A stretch of 64,000 nucleotides of DNA from Silurus meridionalis (lineage: Eukaryota; Chordata; Actinopteri; Siluriformes; Siluridae), in contig NC_060906.1 of the NCBI RefSeq assembly GCF_014805685.1, positions 4,561,424-4,625,423 on the forward strand, in the 5' to 3' direction. A program made the translations under genes and the position numbers. The stretch's first letter is position 1, and the number at the start of each line of letters is the position of its first letter. Shown in pieces: positions 11,246 through 25,366 of this stretch. Below the pieces are notes generated by a model that was given only the letters and a program-made list of their open reading frames with translations, had not been told where the DNA came from and did no database searches.

Positions 11246-11727
11246 GTAAGATCATCTCTCTGAGAGACACAAGAACTCACTAAAAGCTGCAGTGAATTGT
11301 TGTATACAGTGTTGTTTTCAGGTGAAATTTGCTGTAGCAGTACAACATCCAGAACAAATCTATCAGTAATGAAACTTCTCACTTCCACTAATCATTAATG
11401 CACTGAGAATTAGATCCATGTGTGAATAAAACTCCAGTTAAACAGAGAGAAAGAACCTGATTCATGACTTTGAACAGAAAGCAGCAATACCTTTACACCT
11501 CTTGTACACATAATGACAGGAATCTCAATCACAGCAATAATCATTGGTCAGGTTTAATATGATCTTGTGATTGGACAAGAGAAGGGAGACGGTCCTCCAT
11601 AACACACACATCATCTTCAAATCATCATCATTGCTTTTTCAACCTGTTTCTAGACGTCTTACCATATTATTCTTCATTGTCAGAGATTCCCCTCTGCTCC
11701 GTTTGCAGAATGATGAAGTGTGTGTCA
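11246..11727. repeat. Duplicated intron block, copy 2
   Basis: Near-identical to 10576-11057. The LRR exon expected after it (about 11742) is missing. Instead unrelated sequence and then an RTE LINE begin. Confidence 0.9.
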
Positions 11728-11819
11728 GCTTGCATTGCTCTGGACTTCCCAGTTCCGTTCTCTTTTTCTCAGAGCGACGTGTGTTTGTGCTGCTGCTCTC
11801 ATTCATCTTATCTTCATTT

Positions 11820-12480
11820 ACAACTTCAGAAGGTGGAGGAATTCAGGTACCTGGGGTCAACAGTGCAAAGTAATGGAGAGTGTGTTAGAGAAGTGAAGAA
11901 AAGAGTGCAGGCAGGGTGGAGTGGGTGGAGAAGAGTGACAGGAGTGATTTGTGATAGTAGGGTATCTGCAAAAATGAAAGGGAAAGTTTATAGGACTGTG
12001 GTGAGACCTGCAATGTTGTATGGATTAGAGACAGTGGCATTGAGTAAAAGACAGGAGGTGGAGCTGGAGGTAGCAGAGCTGAAGATGTTGAGGTTTTCAT
12101 TGGGAGTGACGAGGATGGATAAGATTAGAAATGAGTTTATTAGAGGGACAGCGCATGTAGGATGTTTTGGAGACAAGGTGAGGGAGGCGAGATTGAGATG
12201 GTTTGGACATGTGCAGAGGAGGGACATGAATTATATTGGTAGAAGAATGCTGAGGATGGAGCCACCAGGTAGGAGGAAAAGAGGAAGGCCAAGAAGGAGG
12301 TTCATGGATGTGGTGAGGGAAGACATGCAGGTAGTTGGTGTAAAAGAGGCAGATGTAGAGGACAGGGTGGTATGGAGACGGATGATCCGCTGTGGCGACC
12401 CCTAATGGGAGAAGAAGAAGAAGAAGAAGAAGAAGAAGAAGAAGAAGAAGAAGAAGAAGAAGAAGAAGAAGAAGAAGAAG
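11820..12480 (+). mobile_element. RTE-like LINE 3' end with (GAA)n tail
   Basis: The plus strand is open from about 11677 to 12405 and, from about 11830, encodes the C-terminal part of an RTE-type LINE protein: EFRYLGSTVQ, a GKVYRTVVRPAMLYG segment, then WFGHVQRRDM and GRPRRRFMDVVREDMQ. The coding part ends at 12405 and is followed by a pure (GAA)n tail at 12411-12480. It is 5'-truncated, lacking endonuclease and the RT catalytic domain, which is usual for LINE insertions. It sits where the next LRR exon would be expected. Confidence 0.85.
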
Positions 12481-12690
12481 ACAACTTCTTTATTGAACTG
12501 CAAATGTTTAAGATCTTCTAAGAGTAAAAAATCCCACATTTATTTCTGTTTTTCCTCCACATTCATTTGGTCATTAGTGCTGCTCTACTTCTAATCCCCT
12601 GCTGTGAAAATGAGCTGAAATACACCTTACACTGCCACCTACTGGTCATTTACTGCAGTTTTCTTGTGTCAGCAGTCTGAGATGATTTAA
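12481..12690. other. Unassigned intron sequence
   Basis: No feature was seen between the GAA tail and the L2 3' end. Confidence 0.5.
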
Positions 12691-13391
<701 letters not shown>

Positions 13392-13408
13392 TCATTGTGT
13401 ATCTGCAG

Positions 13409-13578
13409 GTTGTGGGATTGTGGAGTATCAGATGAAGGCTGTGCTGCTCGCTTCAGCTCTGAGATCAAACCCCTCACACCTGAGAGAACTGGATCTGTCT
13501 GGGAATAAAGTAGGAGACTCAGGAGTGAAGTGTCTCTCTGCTGTACTGGAGAATCCTCACTGTAAACTGGAGATACTG
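13409..13578 (+). pseudogene. LRR exon C, broken
   Basis: This copies LRR exon B after an intact ATCTGCAG acceptor. A 2-bp deletion near 13447 (GCTGCTCGCTT in place of GCTGCTCTCGCTT) shifts the frame. The last bases and the donor have been replaced by a minisatellite that begins at GAGATACTG. The exon cannot be spliced normally, and inclusion would break the frame. The downstream half stays open into the minisatellite (13387-13794). Confidence 0.85.
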
Positions 13579-15450
13579 TTCTCACTGGTTCTGCTGAATG
13601 ATCAGGCTGAGATACTGTTCTCACTGGTTCTGCTGAATGATCAGGCTGAGATACTGTTCTCACTGGTTCTGCTGAATGTGATCAGGCTGAGATACTGTTC
13701 ACTGGTTCTGCTGAATGTGATCAGGCTGAGATACTGTTCACTGGTTCTGCTGAATGTGATCAGGCTGAGATACTGTTCTCACTGGTTCTGCTGAATGTGA
13801 TCAGGCTGAGATACTGTTCACTGGTTCTGCTGAATGTGATCAGGCTGAGATACTGTTCACTGGTTCTGCTGAATGTGATCAGGCTGAGATACTGTTCTCA
13901 CTGGTTCTGCTGAATGGGATCAGGCTGAGATACTGTTCACTGGTTCTGCTGAATGATCAGGCTGAGATACTGTTCACTGGTTCTGCTGAATGATCAGGCT
14001 GAGATACTGTTCACTGGTTCTGCTGAATGTGATCAGGCTGAGATACTGTTCACTGGTTCTGCTGAATGTGATCAGGCTGAGATACTGTTCTCACTGGTTC
14101 TGCTGAATGATCAGGCTGAGATACTGTTCACTGGTTCTGCTGAATGATCAGGCTGAGATACTGTTCTCACTGGTTCTGCTGAATGGGATCAGGCTGAGAT
14201 ACTGTTCACTGGTTCTGCTGAATGTGATCAGGCTGAGATACTGTTCACTGGTTCTGCTGAATGATCAGGCTGAGATACTGTTCACTGGTTCTGCTGAATG
14301 ATCAGGCTGAGATACTGTTCACTGGTTCTGCTGAATGATCAGGCTGAGATACTGTTCACTGGTTCTGCTGAATGATCAGGCTGAGATACTGTTCACTGGT
14401 TCTGCTGAATGATCAGGCTGGAGATACTGTTCACTGGTTCTGCTGAATGATCAGGCTGAGATACTGTTCACTGGTTCTGCTGAATGATCAGGCTGAGATA
14501 CTGTTCTCACTGGTTCTGCTGAATGGGATCAGGCTGAGATACTGTTCACTGGTTCTGCTGAATGATCAGGCTGAGATACTGTTCACTGGTTCTGCTGAAT
14601 GATCAGGCTGGAGATACTGTTCACTGGTTCTGCTGAATGATCAGGCTGAGATACTGTTCTCACTGGTTCTGCTGAATGATCAGGCTGAGATACTGTTCAC
14701 TGGTTCTGCTGAATGATCAGGCTGAGATACTGTTCACTGGTTCTGCTGAATGTGATCAGGCTGGAGATACTGTTCTCACTGGTTCTGCTGAATGATCAGG
14801 CTGAGATACTGTTCACTGGTTCTGCTGAATGATCAGGCTGAGATACTGTTCACTGGTTCTGCTGAATGATCAGGCTGAGATACTGTTCACTGGTTCTGCT
14901 GAATGGATCAGGCTGGAGATACTGTTCTCACTGGTTCTGCTGAATGATCAGGCTGAGATACTGTTCACTGGTTCTGCTGAATGATCAGGCTGAGATACTG
15001 TTCTCACTGGTTCTGCTGAATGATCAGGCTGGAGATACTGTTCTCACTGGTTCTGCTGAATGGGATCAGGCTGGAGATACTGTTCTCACTGGTTCTGCTG
15101 AATGGGATCAGGCTGGAGATACTGTTCTCACTGGTTCTGCTGAATGTGATCAGGCTGGAGATACTGTTCTCACTGGTTCTGCTGAATGATCAGGCTGGAG
15201 ATACTGTTCTCACTGGTTCTGCTGAATGGGATCAGGCTGGAGATACTGTTCTCACTGGTTCTGCTGAATGGGATCAGGCTGGAGATACTGTTCTCACTGG
15301 TTCTGCTGAATGGGATCAGGCTGGAGATACTGTTCTCACTGGTTCTGCTGAATGGGATCAGGCTGGAGATACTGTTCTCACTGGTTCTGCTGAATGTGAT
15401 CAGGCTGGAGATACTGTTCTCACTGGTTCTGCTGAATGTGATCAGGCTGA
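13571..15450. repeat. Minisatellite of 37-42-bp units grown from an LRR exon end
   Basis: About 1.9 kb of roughly 45-50 tandem units of the form GATACTGTTC(TC)ACTGGTTCTGCTGAATG(N)ATCAGGCTG(G)A. Units differ by small insertions, giving lengths of 37, 39, 41 or 42 bp. The first unit coincides with the 3' end of LRR exon C (CTGGAGATACTG). The last part, from about 15020, is dominated by homogeneous longer units, so several frames are open there by arithmetic, not selection. Confidence 0.95.
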
Positions 15451-18400
15451 AGGTGGGTCTATTGCACCAGAGGCAGGAAGGAGTGATGCCGGGGGGAGAA
15501 CTCGAGGTGACAGAGGGGGAAACAGTAATAGATTCTGTTAAAGCAGCTAAACACTGAAGAAGAAATGAATCCAGATTATGTGAGTGATGACGCACTGTTT
15601 AAAACCTCCTGTTAGAGAAAAAGGAATAAAGTAAAGATGAGGAATGAAAAGTTAAAACACTGGTCTGAAACACAAGCTAATGAATGTGAGAATGTTGAAA
15701 GTCCTGTTGAAGATTGTGACAGTGAAACTCTGGACAATAAGAGCAGAAGGAAGACATGTAGTGACTATTCTTTTGATAAAGTCAAATCTTTTTTACAAAG
15801 ATCAATAAAGATGAAGAATGTGCAGGTTACAGATTCTTTTCCTGATCACAAAATGTTTGTTGATTCTGTTGGGATGTTAATGAGAAGTGAGGGTGAAGAA
15901 AAGTTCACCGTTCAGGAAATATATAGATGAAGGAAAATTCCTGCTAAATGAAGATCAGAACTTCAGGCAGAGGATGGGGTTTGAAACAATGTAGTTTTCT
16001 CTGCCTTCACATGCTGAAATTTGTCTTGTGTGTGATCCTTCTCTCATTCTTCTTTATGAGTGTGCTGAGAAAAGGCTCTTAATATAAATGCTGCATGAGA
16101 TGCTTATAAAAGGACATTGTTATTTAAATTATTAAGACAAAAGAGAATTGATGTGATATTTATTCAGGAGACGCACAGTGATGTTTTAAATGAAATGAAT
16201 TGGAGGAAAGAAGGGGAAGGGGTGGTGGTGTGCTCTCACATCAGCTCTTCTAGAGGAGGAGTAGCTGTGCTTTCTGCTGCACATTTCACTCCTGTCTCTT
16301 CTGAGGTGAAGCAAGAAATTGCTGCTAGACTGATTTTGGTACGTGCACAGTTTGAAAAATGTAGTATGTAATGTGGGTTTATTAATGTATTTGCTCCTAA
16401 TAATGCTCATAATGGAATTTTGCAGAGTTGTAATTCAGATGAATGTGTTTTTAGGTGATGATTTTAATTGTACTGAGATTTGTGTATTAGATCGGAATCA
16501 CGCTGAGCTCCATGTAGCTTATAGCCGTGCCATGTGCACTTTGACTGAAACCCATAAACTGTGTGATATATGGAGACGTATGGAGTGATGCAAGGTTTTT
16601 TTTTTTTGGCAGAAATTGAAATGAAAGAAAAAGAGATTATAAATGTAAAACAATGGTGGGATGTTGGAAAAGTTGAAATTAAGTTATTATGTCAACAGTA
16701 TACTTTTCAATGCCTCTACAAATATTATTGAAAAAATGAAAGAACTTGAAGAGGAAATTGTAGATGTACAAACAATATTGGAGTCTACTGGAGAACAAAA
16801 TAGTGTTGATGTTCTCAAGTCCAAAAGGATGTTTCTTGCGGACCTGTTAGGCGTGAAGGCAAAAGGTGCATTGGTCAGGTCACGCTACCAAAACTGAACA
16901 CAAATGGATGCCCCATCCAAATTCTTTTTCATTTGGAAAGAAAGAATGGCAGAGTAGATCCATTCACTCATTGTGATCAGAGAACGGGCAGGAGCTTACA
17001 GTGCTGTCTGAAATAAGACAAAGGGCTGGAAGGTTCTAGAAGGATCTGTATGGGAGTGAATATAAAGATGATGAGGAAATGTCTGCCAGTTTTTATCAAG
17101 ATTTACCGAAGCTTCCAAAAAAAGTCAAAGGAGGCACTAGAGAAGCCTTTGTGTGCACAAGAGCTATGGAAGGCATTGCAGATTATGGAGAAGGGAAAAG
17201 CTCCAGGACTTGATGGGCTCCCAATTAAGTTTTATAAAGCCTTTTGGGAGGTGTTGGGTGAGGATCTCTTGGATGTTCTCAATGAGAGCATAGCTGAGGG
17301 TTTTTTACCAGTGAGCTGTAGGGGAGCTGTGATTACTCTCCTACACAAGAAAGGTGTGTGTAGACCTCCTTCCGGACTGCGTTCCAGGTTACAAGCAATG
17401 CTGATGGGCTTTTTTTTGGGATTGGCTTTACTGGGCCCCTTAAAGCGTACTTTTCTTGCCTGTGGAAGAAGGAGGTCGAGGTCTGGTGCATCTGTTTAGT
17501 AGACCTGCAACTTTTTGCTTGCAGTTTATCCAGAGACTGTTAACTGGGCCTGAAGATCTAGTTTGGAGGAAAGTGGCTCAGAACATATTACAGCAGATCG
17601 ATGGACTTGGATTTGACAGTACTGTGGTATTTACGGATCACAAACAATTACATTTCAAAGGACTTCCTTCTTTTTATCATGGACTATTTAAAATGTGGGG
17701 ACTTTTCAGGTTTATCAGGGTTTGTAAAACAGAGTCATTGTTTTGGTTGCTTGAGGAGCCTTTGGTTAAAGGAACTCGCTTTGACTTATCATTAAGACTT
17801 CATTAAGACTTTGTGGCTCTGGTATGGTGAAGTTAAGGAATGTAATTAATGTGGCTGGGCCTCATTTAAGTGATGCTCCTGCACTGGCCGCCATTTTAGG
17901 TCAGAGGTCCTCATGCCATACTGAATTTATTTTAAAACTGTGGAAAAAAGATTAACAGAGGAAGAACTAATTCTGTTACAAAACTTTGCTGATGGAAGCC
18001 AAAATCACCATTTCTCCTGATGTAAGAGGTATGTGTAGCACACTGCTGGATCTAGAAGGTCTAAAAGAGATGGATCTGAGTTTAGCTGAAGGAAAAGAGC
18101 TGTAGAAGTGTTTTGTCAGAATGTTTCAGATTGGGATCAGTCTTTACCTTGATGAAGGGTGTATTTTTAAGGTGTCAGGAAAACTTCTCTCCTACTGCTT
18201 TTAGTTTAGGATTGAGATTTTGTCAAAAGCAGAGAATAAAATGGCAGTTGATTAATTTTATTGTTGGACAAACAAAACTTGTAATATATGTCACAAGGAG
18301 AAACAGAATTGAAAACAGACCAAATGATAATGTTGTAACTGTTTCTAAATCTTTTATAAAAGCTAGAGTGAGTGTTGAATTGAAATTGTATCAACTACTG

Positions 18401-18596
18401 AATGATTTGGAGTCTTGTGAATTACAGTGGTGTTTTAATAACATTATTTGTGTTGTAATTGATGGAGAAATATTTTTGATATGTTGTTAATTTGAGTTTG
18501 GGTTTATGTTTTGACTTTGCTTGTTTGTTTGTTTCATTTGTTTTGACTTAAGTTGGTTTGTATAGGTTTTTATGTCTCTGTATAATAAAGGTGTAT

Positions 18597-18600
<4 letters not shown>
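15451..18600 (+). mobile_element. Tx1-clade LINE, degenerate
   Basis: Plus-strand pieces in LINE order. The end of ORF1 is at 15637-15930 (a charged protein with DKVKSFLQ and VQVTDSFPDHKMFVDS). An endonuclease part at 16117-16560 has QETHSDVLNEMNW and GDDFNCTE...LDRNHAE. A linker at 16640-16900 and an RT start at 17050-17320 (ALQIMEKGKAPGLDGLP.KFYK) follow, then non-contiguous C-terminal pieces to 18490. Multiple frameshifts and an internal deletion of most of the RT make it dead. The 3' end is AATAAAGGTGTATAAAA followed by (TC)n. It fills the intron between the minisatellite and LRR exon D. Its last ~770 bp are nearly identical to 20608-21368. Confidence 0.8.
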
Positions 18601-18632
<32 letters not shown>

Positions 18633-18707
18633 ACTCACTCACTCACTCACTCACTCACTCACTCACTCACTCACTCACTCACTCACTCACTCACTCTCTT
18701 TCTTTCT

Positions 18708-18748
<41 letters not shown>
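18601..18748. repeat. (TC)n, (ACTC)n and (AC)n microsatellites
   Basis: The Tx1 LINE end runs into (TC)n, then a pure ACTC array, a short TTTC tract and (AC)n. Same order of TTTC then AC as at the end of the large array at 19763. Confidence 0.95.
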
Positions 18749-18752
<4 letters not shown>

Positions 18753-18879
18753 TAAAAGAAACAGACTTGTTCTTGTCAGTAAATAAACTGTTTCAATATT
18801 TAGTTTATTTATCTGAATTTTCTCATTTACACAATCTATTTTTATATTTCTGCTATCATCCATCCATCCATCCACACAT

Positions 18880-19808
<929 letters not shown>

Positions 19809-19913
19809 TAAAAGAAACAGACTTGTTCTTGTCAGTAAATAAACTGTTTCAATATTTAGTTTATTTATCTGAATTTTCTCATTTACACAATCTATTTTTT
19901 ATATTTCTGCTAT

Positions 19914-20130
19914 CATCCATCCATCCATCCACACATCCATCCATCCATCCATCCGTCCGTCCATCCGTCCATCCATCTACATCCATCCATCATCCATCCA
20001 TCCATCATCCATCCATCCATCTACACATCCATCCATCCATCCATCCACACATCCATCCATCCGTCCATCCATCTACACATCCATCTACACATCCATCCAC
20101 ACATCCATCCACACATCCATCCATCCACAC
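19914..20130. repeat. (CATC)n-based minisatellite
   Basis: Variants of CATC CATC and CACACATC repeated up to the conserved sequence in front of LRR exon D. A shorter version occurs at 18856-18914. Confidence 0.9.
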
Positions 20131-20209
20131 CACTCAGTTTAAAACACACAAAGGATGTGTAATGTGTAGAAACTGAGAGAGTGAAGTGTGTGTCATTGTG
20201 TATCTGCAG

Positions 20210-20383
20210 GTTGTATGATTGTGGAGTATCAGATGAAGGCTGTGCTGCTCTCGCTTCAGCTCTGAGATCAAACCCCTCACACCTGAGAGATCTGGATCTG
20301 TCTGGGAATAAAGTAGGAGACTCAGGAGTGAAGTGTCTCTCTGCTGTACTGGAGAATCCTCACTGTAAACTGGAGAAACTGAG
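20210..20383 (+). CDS. nlrp1-like: LRR exon D
   Basis: A 174-nt exon with ATCTGCAG acceptor and CTGAG|GTAAGA donor, phase 2 at both ends. It translates as [20 protein letters not shown], then [20 protein letters not shown] and the [11 protein letters not shown] ending. It is almost identical to exon B and open throughout. It can follow exon B or exon A directly in frame, skipping the broken exon C. Confidence 0.9.
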
Positions 20384-20607
20384 GTAAGATCATCTCTCTG
20401 AGAGTCACATGACCTGCTCCTCAGTAACACACATTCTCTAATAGTGAGACTGAAGCAGAGCTTTTAGGTTCAGCATCAATGTTCTGAGGAGGAACTTTAT
20501 AGTTTTATTTTTTTACTTTTGTTTGTTAGTTTAAATTAGTGTTGATTTAATTTTTATCTTTTATCATCATGACTTTTATTGACTTTTGTATTATTTTAGT
20601 TTCTAAT
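20384..20607. other. Intron start after LRR exon D
   Basis: Intron sequence, first part copied from the other LRR introns (GTAAGATCATCTCTCTGAGA). Nothing else seen. Confidence 0.6.
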
Positions 20608-21364
20608 ATGTAATTAATGTGGCTGGGCCTCATTTAAGTGATGCTCCTGCACTGGCCGCCATTTTAGGTCAGAGGTCCTCATGCCATACTGAATTTATTT
20701 TAAAACTGTGGAAAAAAGATTAACAGAGGAAGAACTAATTCTGTTACAAAACTTTGCTGATGGAAGCCAAAATCACCATTTCTCCTGATGTAAGAGGTAT
20801 GTGTAGCACACTGCTGGATATAGAAGGTCTAAAAGAGATGGATCTGAGTTTAGCTGAAGGAAAAGAGCTGTAGAAGTGTTTTGTCAGAATGTTTCAGATT
20901 GGGATCAGTCTTTACCTTGATGAAGGGTGTATTTTTAAGGTGTCAGGAAAACTTCTCTCCTACTGCTTTTAGTTTAGGATTGAGATTTTGTCAAAAGCAG
21001 AGAATAAAATGGCAGTTGATTAATTTTATTGTTGGACAAACAAAACTTGTAATATATGTCACAAGGAGAAACAGAATTGAAAACAGACCAAATGATAATG
21101 TTGTAACTGTTTCTAAATCTTTTATAAAAGCTAGAGTGAGTGTTGAATTGAAATTGTATCAACTACTGAATGATTTGGAGTCTTGTGAACTACAGTGGTG
21201 TTTTAATAACATTATTTGTGTTGTAATTGATGGAGAAATATTTTTGATATGTTGTTAATTTGAGTTTGGGTTTATGTTTTGACTTTGCTTGTTTGTTTGT
21301 TTCATTTGTTTTGACTTAAGTTGGTTTGTATAGGTTTTCATGTCTCTGTATAATAAAGGTGTAT

Positions 21365-21368
<4 letters not shown>
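20608..21368 (+). mobile_element. 5'-truncated Tx1-clade LINE 3' end
   Basis: Nearly identical to 17832-18600, starting abruptly at GTAATTAATGTGGCTGGGCC and ending AATAAAGGTGTATAAAA before (TC)n at 21369-21420. It keeps the same 125-codon open stretch at 20881-21258. It is a 5'-truncated insertion, or part of a local segmental duplication with the first copy. Confidence 0.85.
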
Positions 21369-21421
<53 letters not shown>

Positions 21422-21573
21422 GACTCTCTCAGGCTGCTCTTTTGAAGATGGAAATTTTCACATAACCGATAAAAATGCTTAGAAAAGCGAGAATTTGGCG
21501 GTTCCACTTCAAAACGTCGACTTAATAGGGTTGTCGAGGTAACCGAGGGCGAGATAAGCGGGTTCCACTGTAC
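21422..21573. mobile_element. Fragment of a pogo/Tigger-like DNA transposon
   Basis: The end GCGGGTTCCACTGTA, reversed, is TACAGTGGAACCCGC, a terminal repeat related to that of the element at 37181-37837 (CAGTGGTACCTCGA). Only one end is present. No transposase was seen. Confidence 0.5.
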
Positions 21574-21689
21574 CATGATATGGACAATTCCTGTCCCTAG
21601 TCATACACAATAAAATGTACCCATGAGATTTACCTGTAAAGTTTACATACACACATATATCATATACAACTCTTACCTACTAGTCATGA

Positions 21690-22678
21690 GTGATGGTCAG
21701 TGATGAGTGATGGTCAGTGATGTGTGTGATGGTCAGTGATGAGTGTGTGATGGTCAGTGATGAGTGATGGTCAGTGATGAGAGTGTGATGGTCAGTGATG
21801 AGTGTGTGATGGTCAGTGATGTGTGATGGTCAGTGATGAGAGTGTGATGGTCAGTGATGAGTGTGTGATGGTCAGTGATGAGTGATGGTCAGTGATGTGA
21901 GTGTGATGGTCAGTGATGTGGTGTGATGGTCAGTGATGAGAGTGTGATGGTCAGTGATGAGTGTGTGATGGTCAGTGATGAGTGCTGCTCTGTCTCTCAA
22001 TAAATGAACTTAGTGGCTCAGGTACTAAATGATTAATGCACTTGTACATTAATTTAAGAAAGCAAAAATTGCTGTTTGAAATTCAGATTTCAAACATCTC
22101 ACTTTACATGTTTCTTCTTTTCTCTCTCTTGATCAGTGATGAGTGTGTGATGGTCAGTGATGTGAGTGTGATGGTCAGTGATGTGAGTGTGATGGTCAGT
22201 GATGAGAGTGTGATGGTCAGTGATGTGAGTGTGATGGTCAGTGATGTGAGTGTGATGGTCAGTGATGAGTGTGATGGTCAGTGATGTGTGATGGTCAGTG
22301 ATGAGTGTGATGGTCAGTGATGGTGTGATGGTCAGTGATGTGGTGTGATGGTCAGTGATGTGAGTGTGATGGTCAGTGATGTGGTGTGATGGTCAGTGAT
22401 GAGTGTGATGGTCAGTGATGAGTGTGATGGTCAGTGATGTGGTGTGATGGTCAGTGATGTGAGTGATGGTCAGTGATGAGTGATGGTCAGTGATGAGTGT
22501 GATGGTCAGTGATGAGTGTGATGGTCAGTGATGAGTGTGTGATGGTCAGTGATGTGAGTGTGATGGTCAGTGATGAGTGTGTGATGGTCAGTGATGTGAG
22601 TGATGGTCAGTGATGAGTGTGTGATGGTCAGTGATGTGAGTGTGATGGTCAGTGATGTGTGTGATGGTCAGTGATGTG
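21690..22678. repeat. GATGGTCAGTGATGNG minisatellite in two blocks
   Basis: Irregular tandem units of about 16-24 bp built on GATGGTCAGTGATG occupy 21690-21985 and 22130-22678. About 145 bp of unique sequence separates the blocks. The array ends exactly where Tx1 ORF1 sequence begins. Confidence 0.95.
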
Positions 22679-24436
22679 AATGGTAAAGTTAGAGAAGAGA
22701 GTGAAAAGTCCAGTAAGAAGTGAAGAAGGAGATCAGGTGGTGTCTGAGGGAGCTGAGGGATCTCAGGCTTGTGAGATGGAGGAAGCCCTGACCGAGCAGC
22801 TGAGTGATTTATCTCAGCGTTCTCTTGAGAGCATCAGAGATGAGGAACAATGGTCACGTCTGAAAAGGATCTTTACTCTGTCGAACAAATAAACAGATTT
22901 TGGATGAGACTAAAGGAAAAGGAGATGTTGAAGTAAGCGATCTCTTTCCCCATCTAGAAAAGTTTGTGTCTTCTGAGGAAAACATGTTCTCTCTGAACCA
23001 CACCACAGCAGAAACATCTTCATTAAACAAACTCTCAACAGCAATCAGACACGCTGAACAACCTGGAAAAGAGTCTAACAAGGGGAAATCTACATAGTCA
23101 TCATGTTTCCTCTCCTGTTTTCCTCTCTATCAGCTCTCTATTATCTCTCTCTCTTTCTCATGGAGATTCTGCAGGTGGGATCCCTGAGCGTAAATGAGAT
23201 AAAGAACAGAAAAAAATAGAAATACTTCAGAAAGTAAAGGCTTAAAGAAACTGAGTATAATCTTCCTGCAGGAGACACATAGTGACGAGGACAATGAGGT
23301 GGATTGGGGCTTGTGGTGGAAAGGAGGAAAAATCTTGAGTCATGGATCTAATATTAGTGCTGGAGTCGCCTTTCTGTTCTCACCTAATGTTAAACACAAA
23401 TCTTCTCACAGGATGAGGTAGAAGCAGGTAGACTCTCATAGTGAGAGCTGAAATCAACCACTTCAATGTTTTGTTTGTAAATATTTCTGCTCCTAACACA
23501 GGGTCAGAGAGGGTGAAGCTTTTCTCTAAGTTAGAGAACGTTAGAGAAGAAAACACCAGTAGAGGGACTTTATTCTCCTGGGGGGAGACCACATGCTGAA
23601 TCAGCAAGAGTAAGAACTAAATCCTGAACTTCTCAGACAGATGGAGAAAACAACCCACAAACACGTCAGTACACGTGGGTGAAGTTCCACACAGGCAGGG
23701 TTTCTGCAGCACGTTTAGACATGTTCTACATATCACACACACCATGAGGAACACGCTCACACACTCTGATCTTCTCCTACACCACTTTCAGACCATAAAC
23801 TAATCCCAGTCAGTGCACACTAATAACAAGAACACAGAAGTTCCTACTGGCATTTCAGTCATAAACTTTACAGGAAAAAACATTGTGTGAAAACTTCAAA
23901 CACTTTTGGAAAGAATGGAAAAAAGAGAAGAAGAGGTTTGAATGTGTTGAATCTATGAGTCAGTGGTGGGAGATCGGGAAAGTGCATGTAAAGTGTATTG
24001 AGGCTTAAAGCACTTCTGGACGTCGCTCTGGACACGGGCGTCTGCTTGATGCTGCACATGGAAATGTAAACACTTTGTTTATGGCCCCAAATATACAAAG
24101 AGCAGGAAAGATACTCAGCTACTACTGAACTTTTTTTTGGGGGAAGAGAAATGATCATATGATTGTGTAGAAAAGGAAGTGAAATGGAAAAGAATGAACT
24201 GAATTGATGCTGTTTTTAGGGGTTTAATACAAACACGAGTAAAAATCCAGTTCGTATATCAGCAGATGTTCAGGAACATGGAAACTTTTCAGTGCAAATG
24301 GGGAATAAATGAATGTATTTGTGATGTTGATCATGACGGCTTTCTGCAACTTAAAGTTTCAATTCAATCAAATGTTCCAACTTTTCTAAATATTTTTTAC
24401 CTTTTAGCAATAAAGAGACCTAAAAGTCAAGTCTCT
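22679..24436 (+). mobile_element. Tx1-clade LINE, internally deleted
   Basis: ORF1 pieces lie at 22680-23097 (acidic, with LSDLSQRSLESI, then DETKGKGDVEVSDLFPHLEKF). An endonuclease piece at about 23255-23400 has LQETHSDED and a GVAFLFSP segment. Shorter fragments follow to about 24180. The 3' end has AATAAAGAGACCTAAAAGTC, followed by a long (TC)n. It belongs to the same family as 15451-18600 by ORF1 and tail, but is a different, more decayed copy. Confidence 0.7.
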
Positions 24437-24597
<161 letters not shown>

Positions 24598-25200
24598 CCT
24601 TGTTTTGGTAAGCAATAACCAGTACAATTTACATTACAATACACAGAACAGGTGCATGAAAATACAATATATACACACATATTTAGGGGAAAGAGGGAAA
24701 GAATTAGATAAATAAATACAATTTGTAATAATTATAAAATTAAATAAAAAGATAAAATCATATTGTTCTAAGAAGGACATAAGATTAATTGCATTTTTCT
24801 TTTTATTCACTTTAAGGGCTTTTGTGAAAGAAATAAACTAAATTATAAAATGCAAAAGACGGCGGTTTCACTTTCAAATATTTAAATTTGTGTATATAAA
24901 ATTTTCCTATCAGAAGTATTTTATGAACAAGAAAGTCGTCTTTGTTATTGTTCATTACAAGTCTAAAGATAATGTCCTTCACAGTTAAAGTTCTTAGATG
25001 GGACCTTCTAGGTGCACAGAATTCATACTTCCTGTATATCTTGAATGACAGGTGTCTCGTCCAGTGATCAGTGTTTCATTCACTACCTCCCTTTTTCCTT
25101 TGTCTGAATCTTCCTTGTGTTTTCCAATTTGATATTTTTGTTTTTGCAGTTGTTCGTGTTTTCTAATTTAATTTGTTTTCTGATTTGCACTTAGCCACCA
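24598..25200. other. AT-rich intron, no feature assigned
   Basis: About 600 bp of AT-rich sequence. I recognise no gene or repeat ends in it, although it may be the reverse of a LINE 3' region. Confidence 0.4.
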
Positions 25201-25225
25201 TACTCTTTTTCTCCCTCTCTCTCCC

Positions 25226-25284
<59 letters not shown>

Positions 25285-25290
25285 TTCTTT
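25201..25290. repeat. CT-rich tract before LRR exon E
   Basis: (CT)n with interruptions, ending CTTTCTTTCTAGTGGAAAGA about 70 bp before the exon acceptor. The same arrangement precedes LRR exon F. Confidence 0.9.
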
Positions 25291-25366
25291 CTAGTGGAAA
25301 GAACACACAGGATGTGTAATGTGTAGAAACTGAGAGAGTGAAGTGTGTGTCATTGTGTATCTGCAG

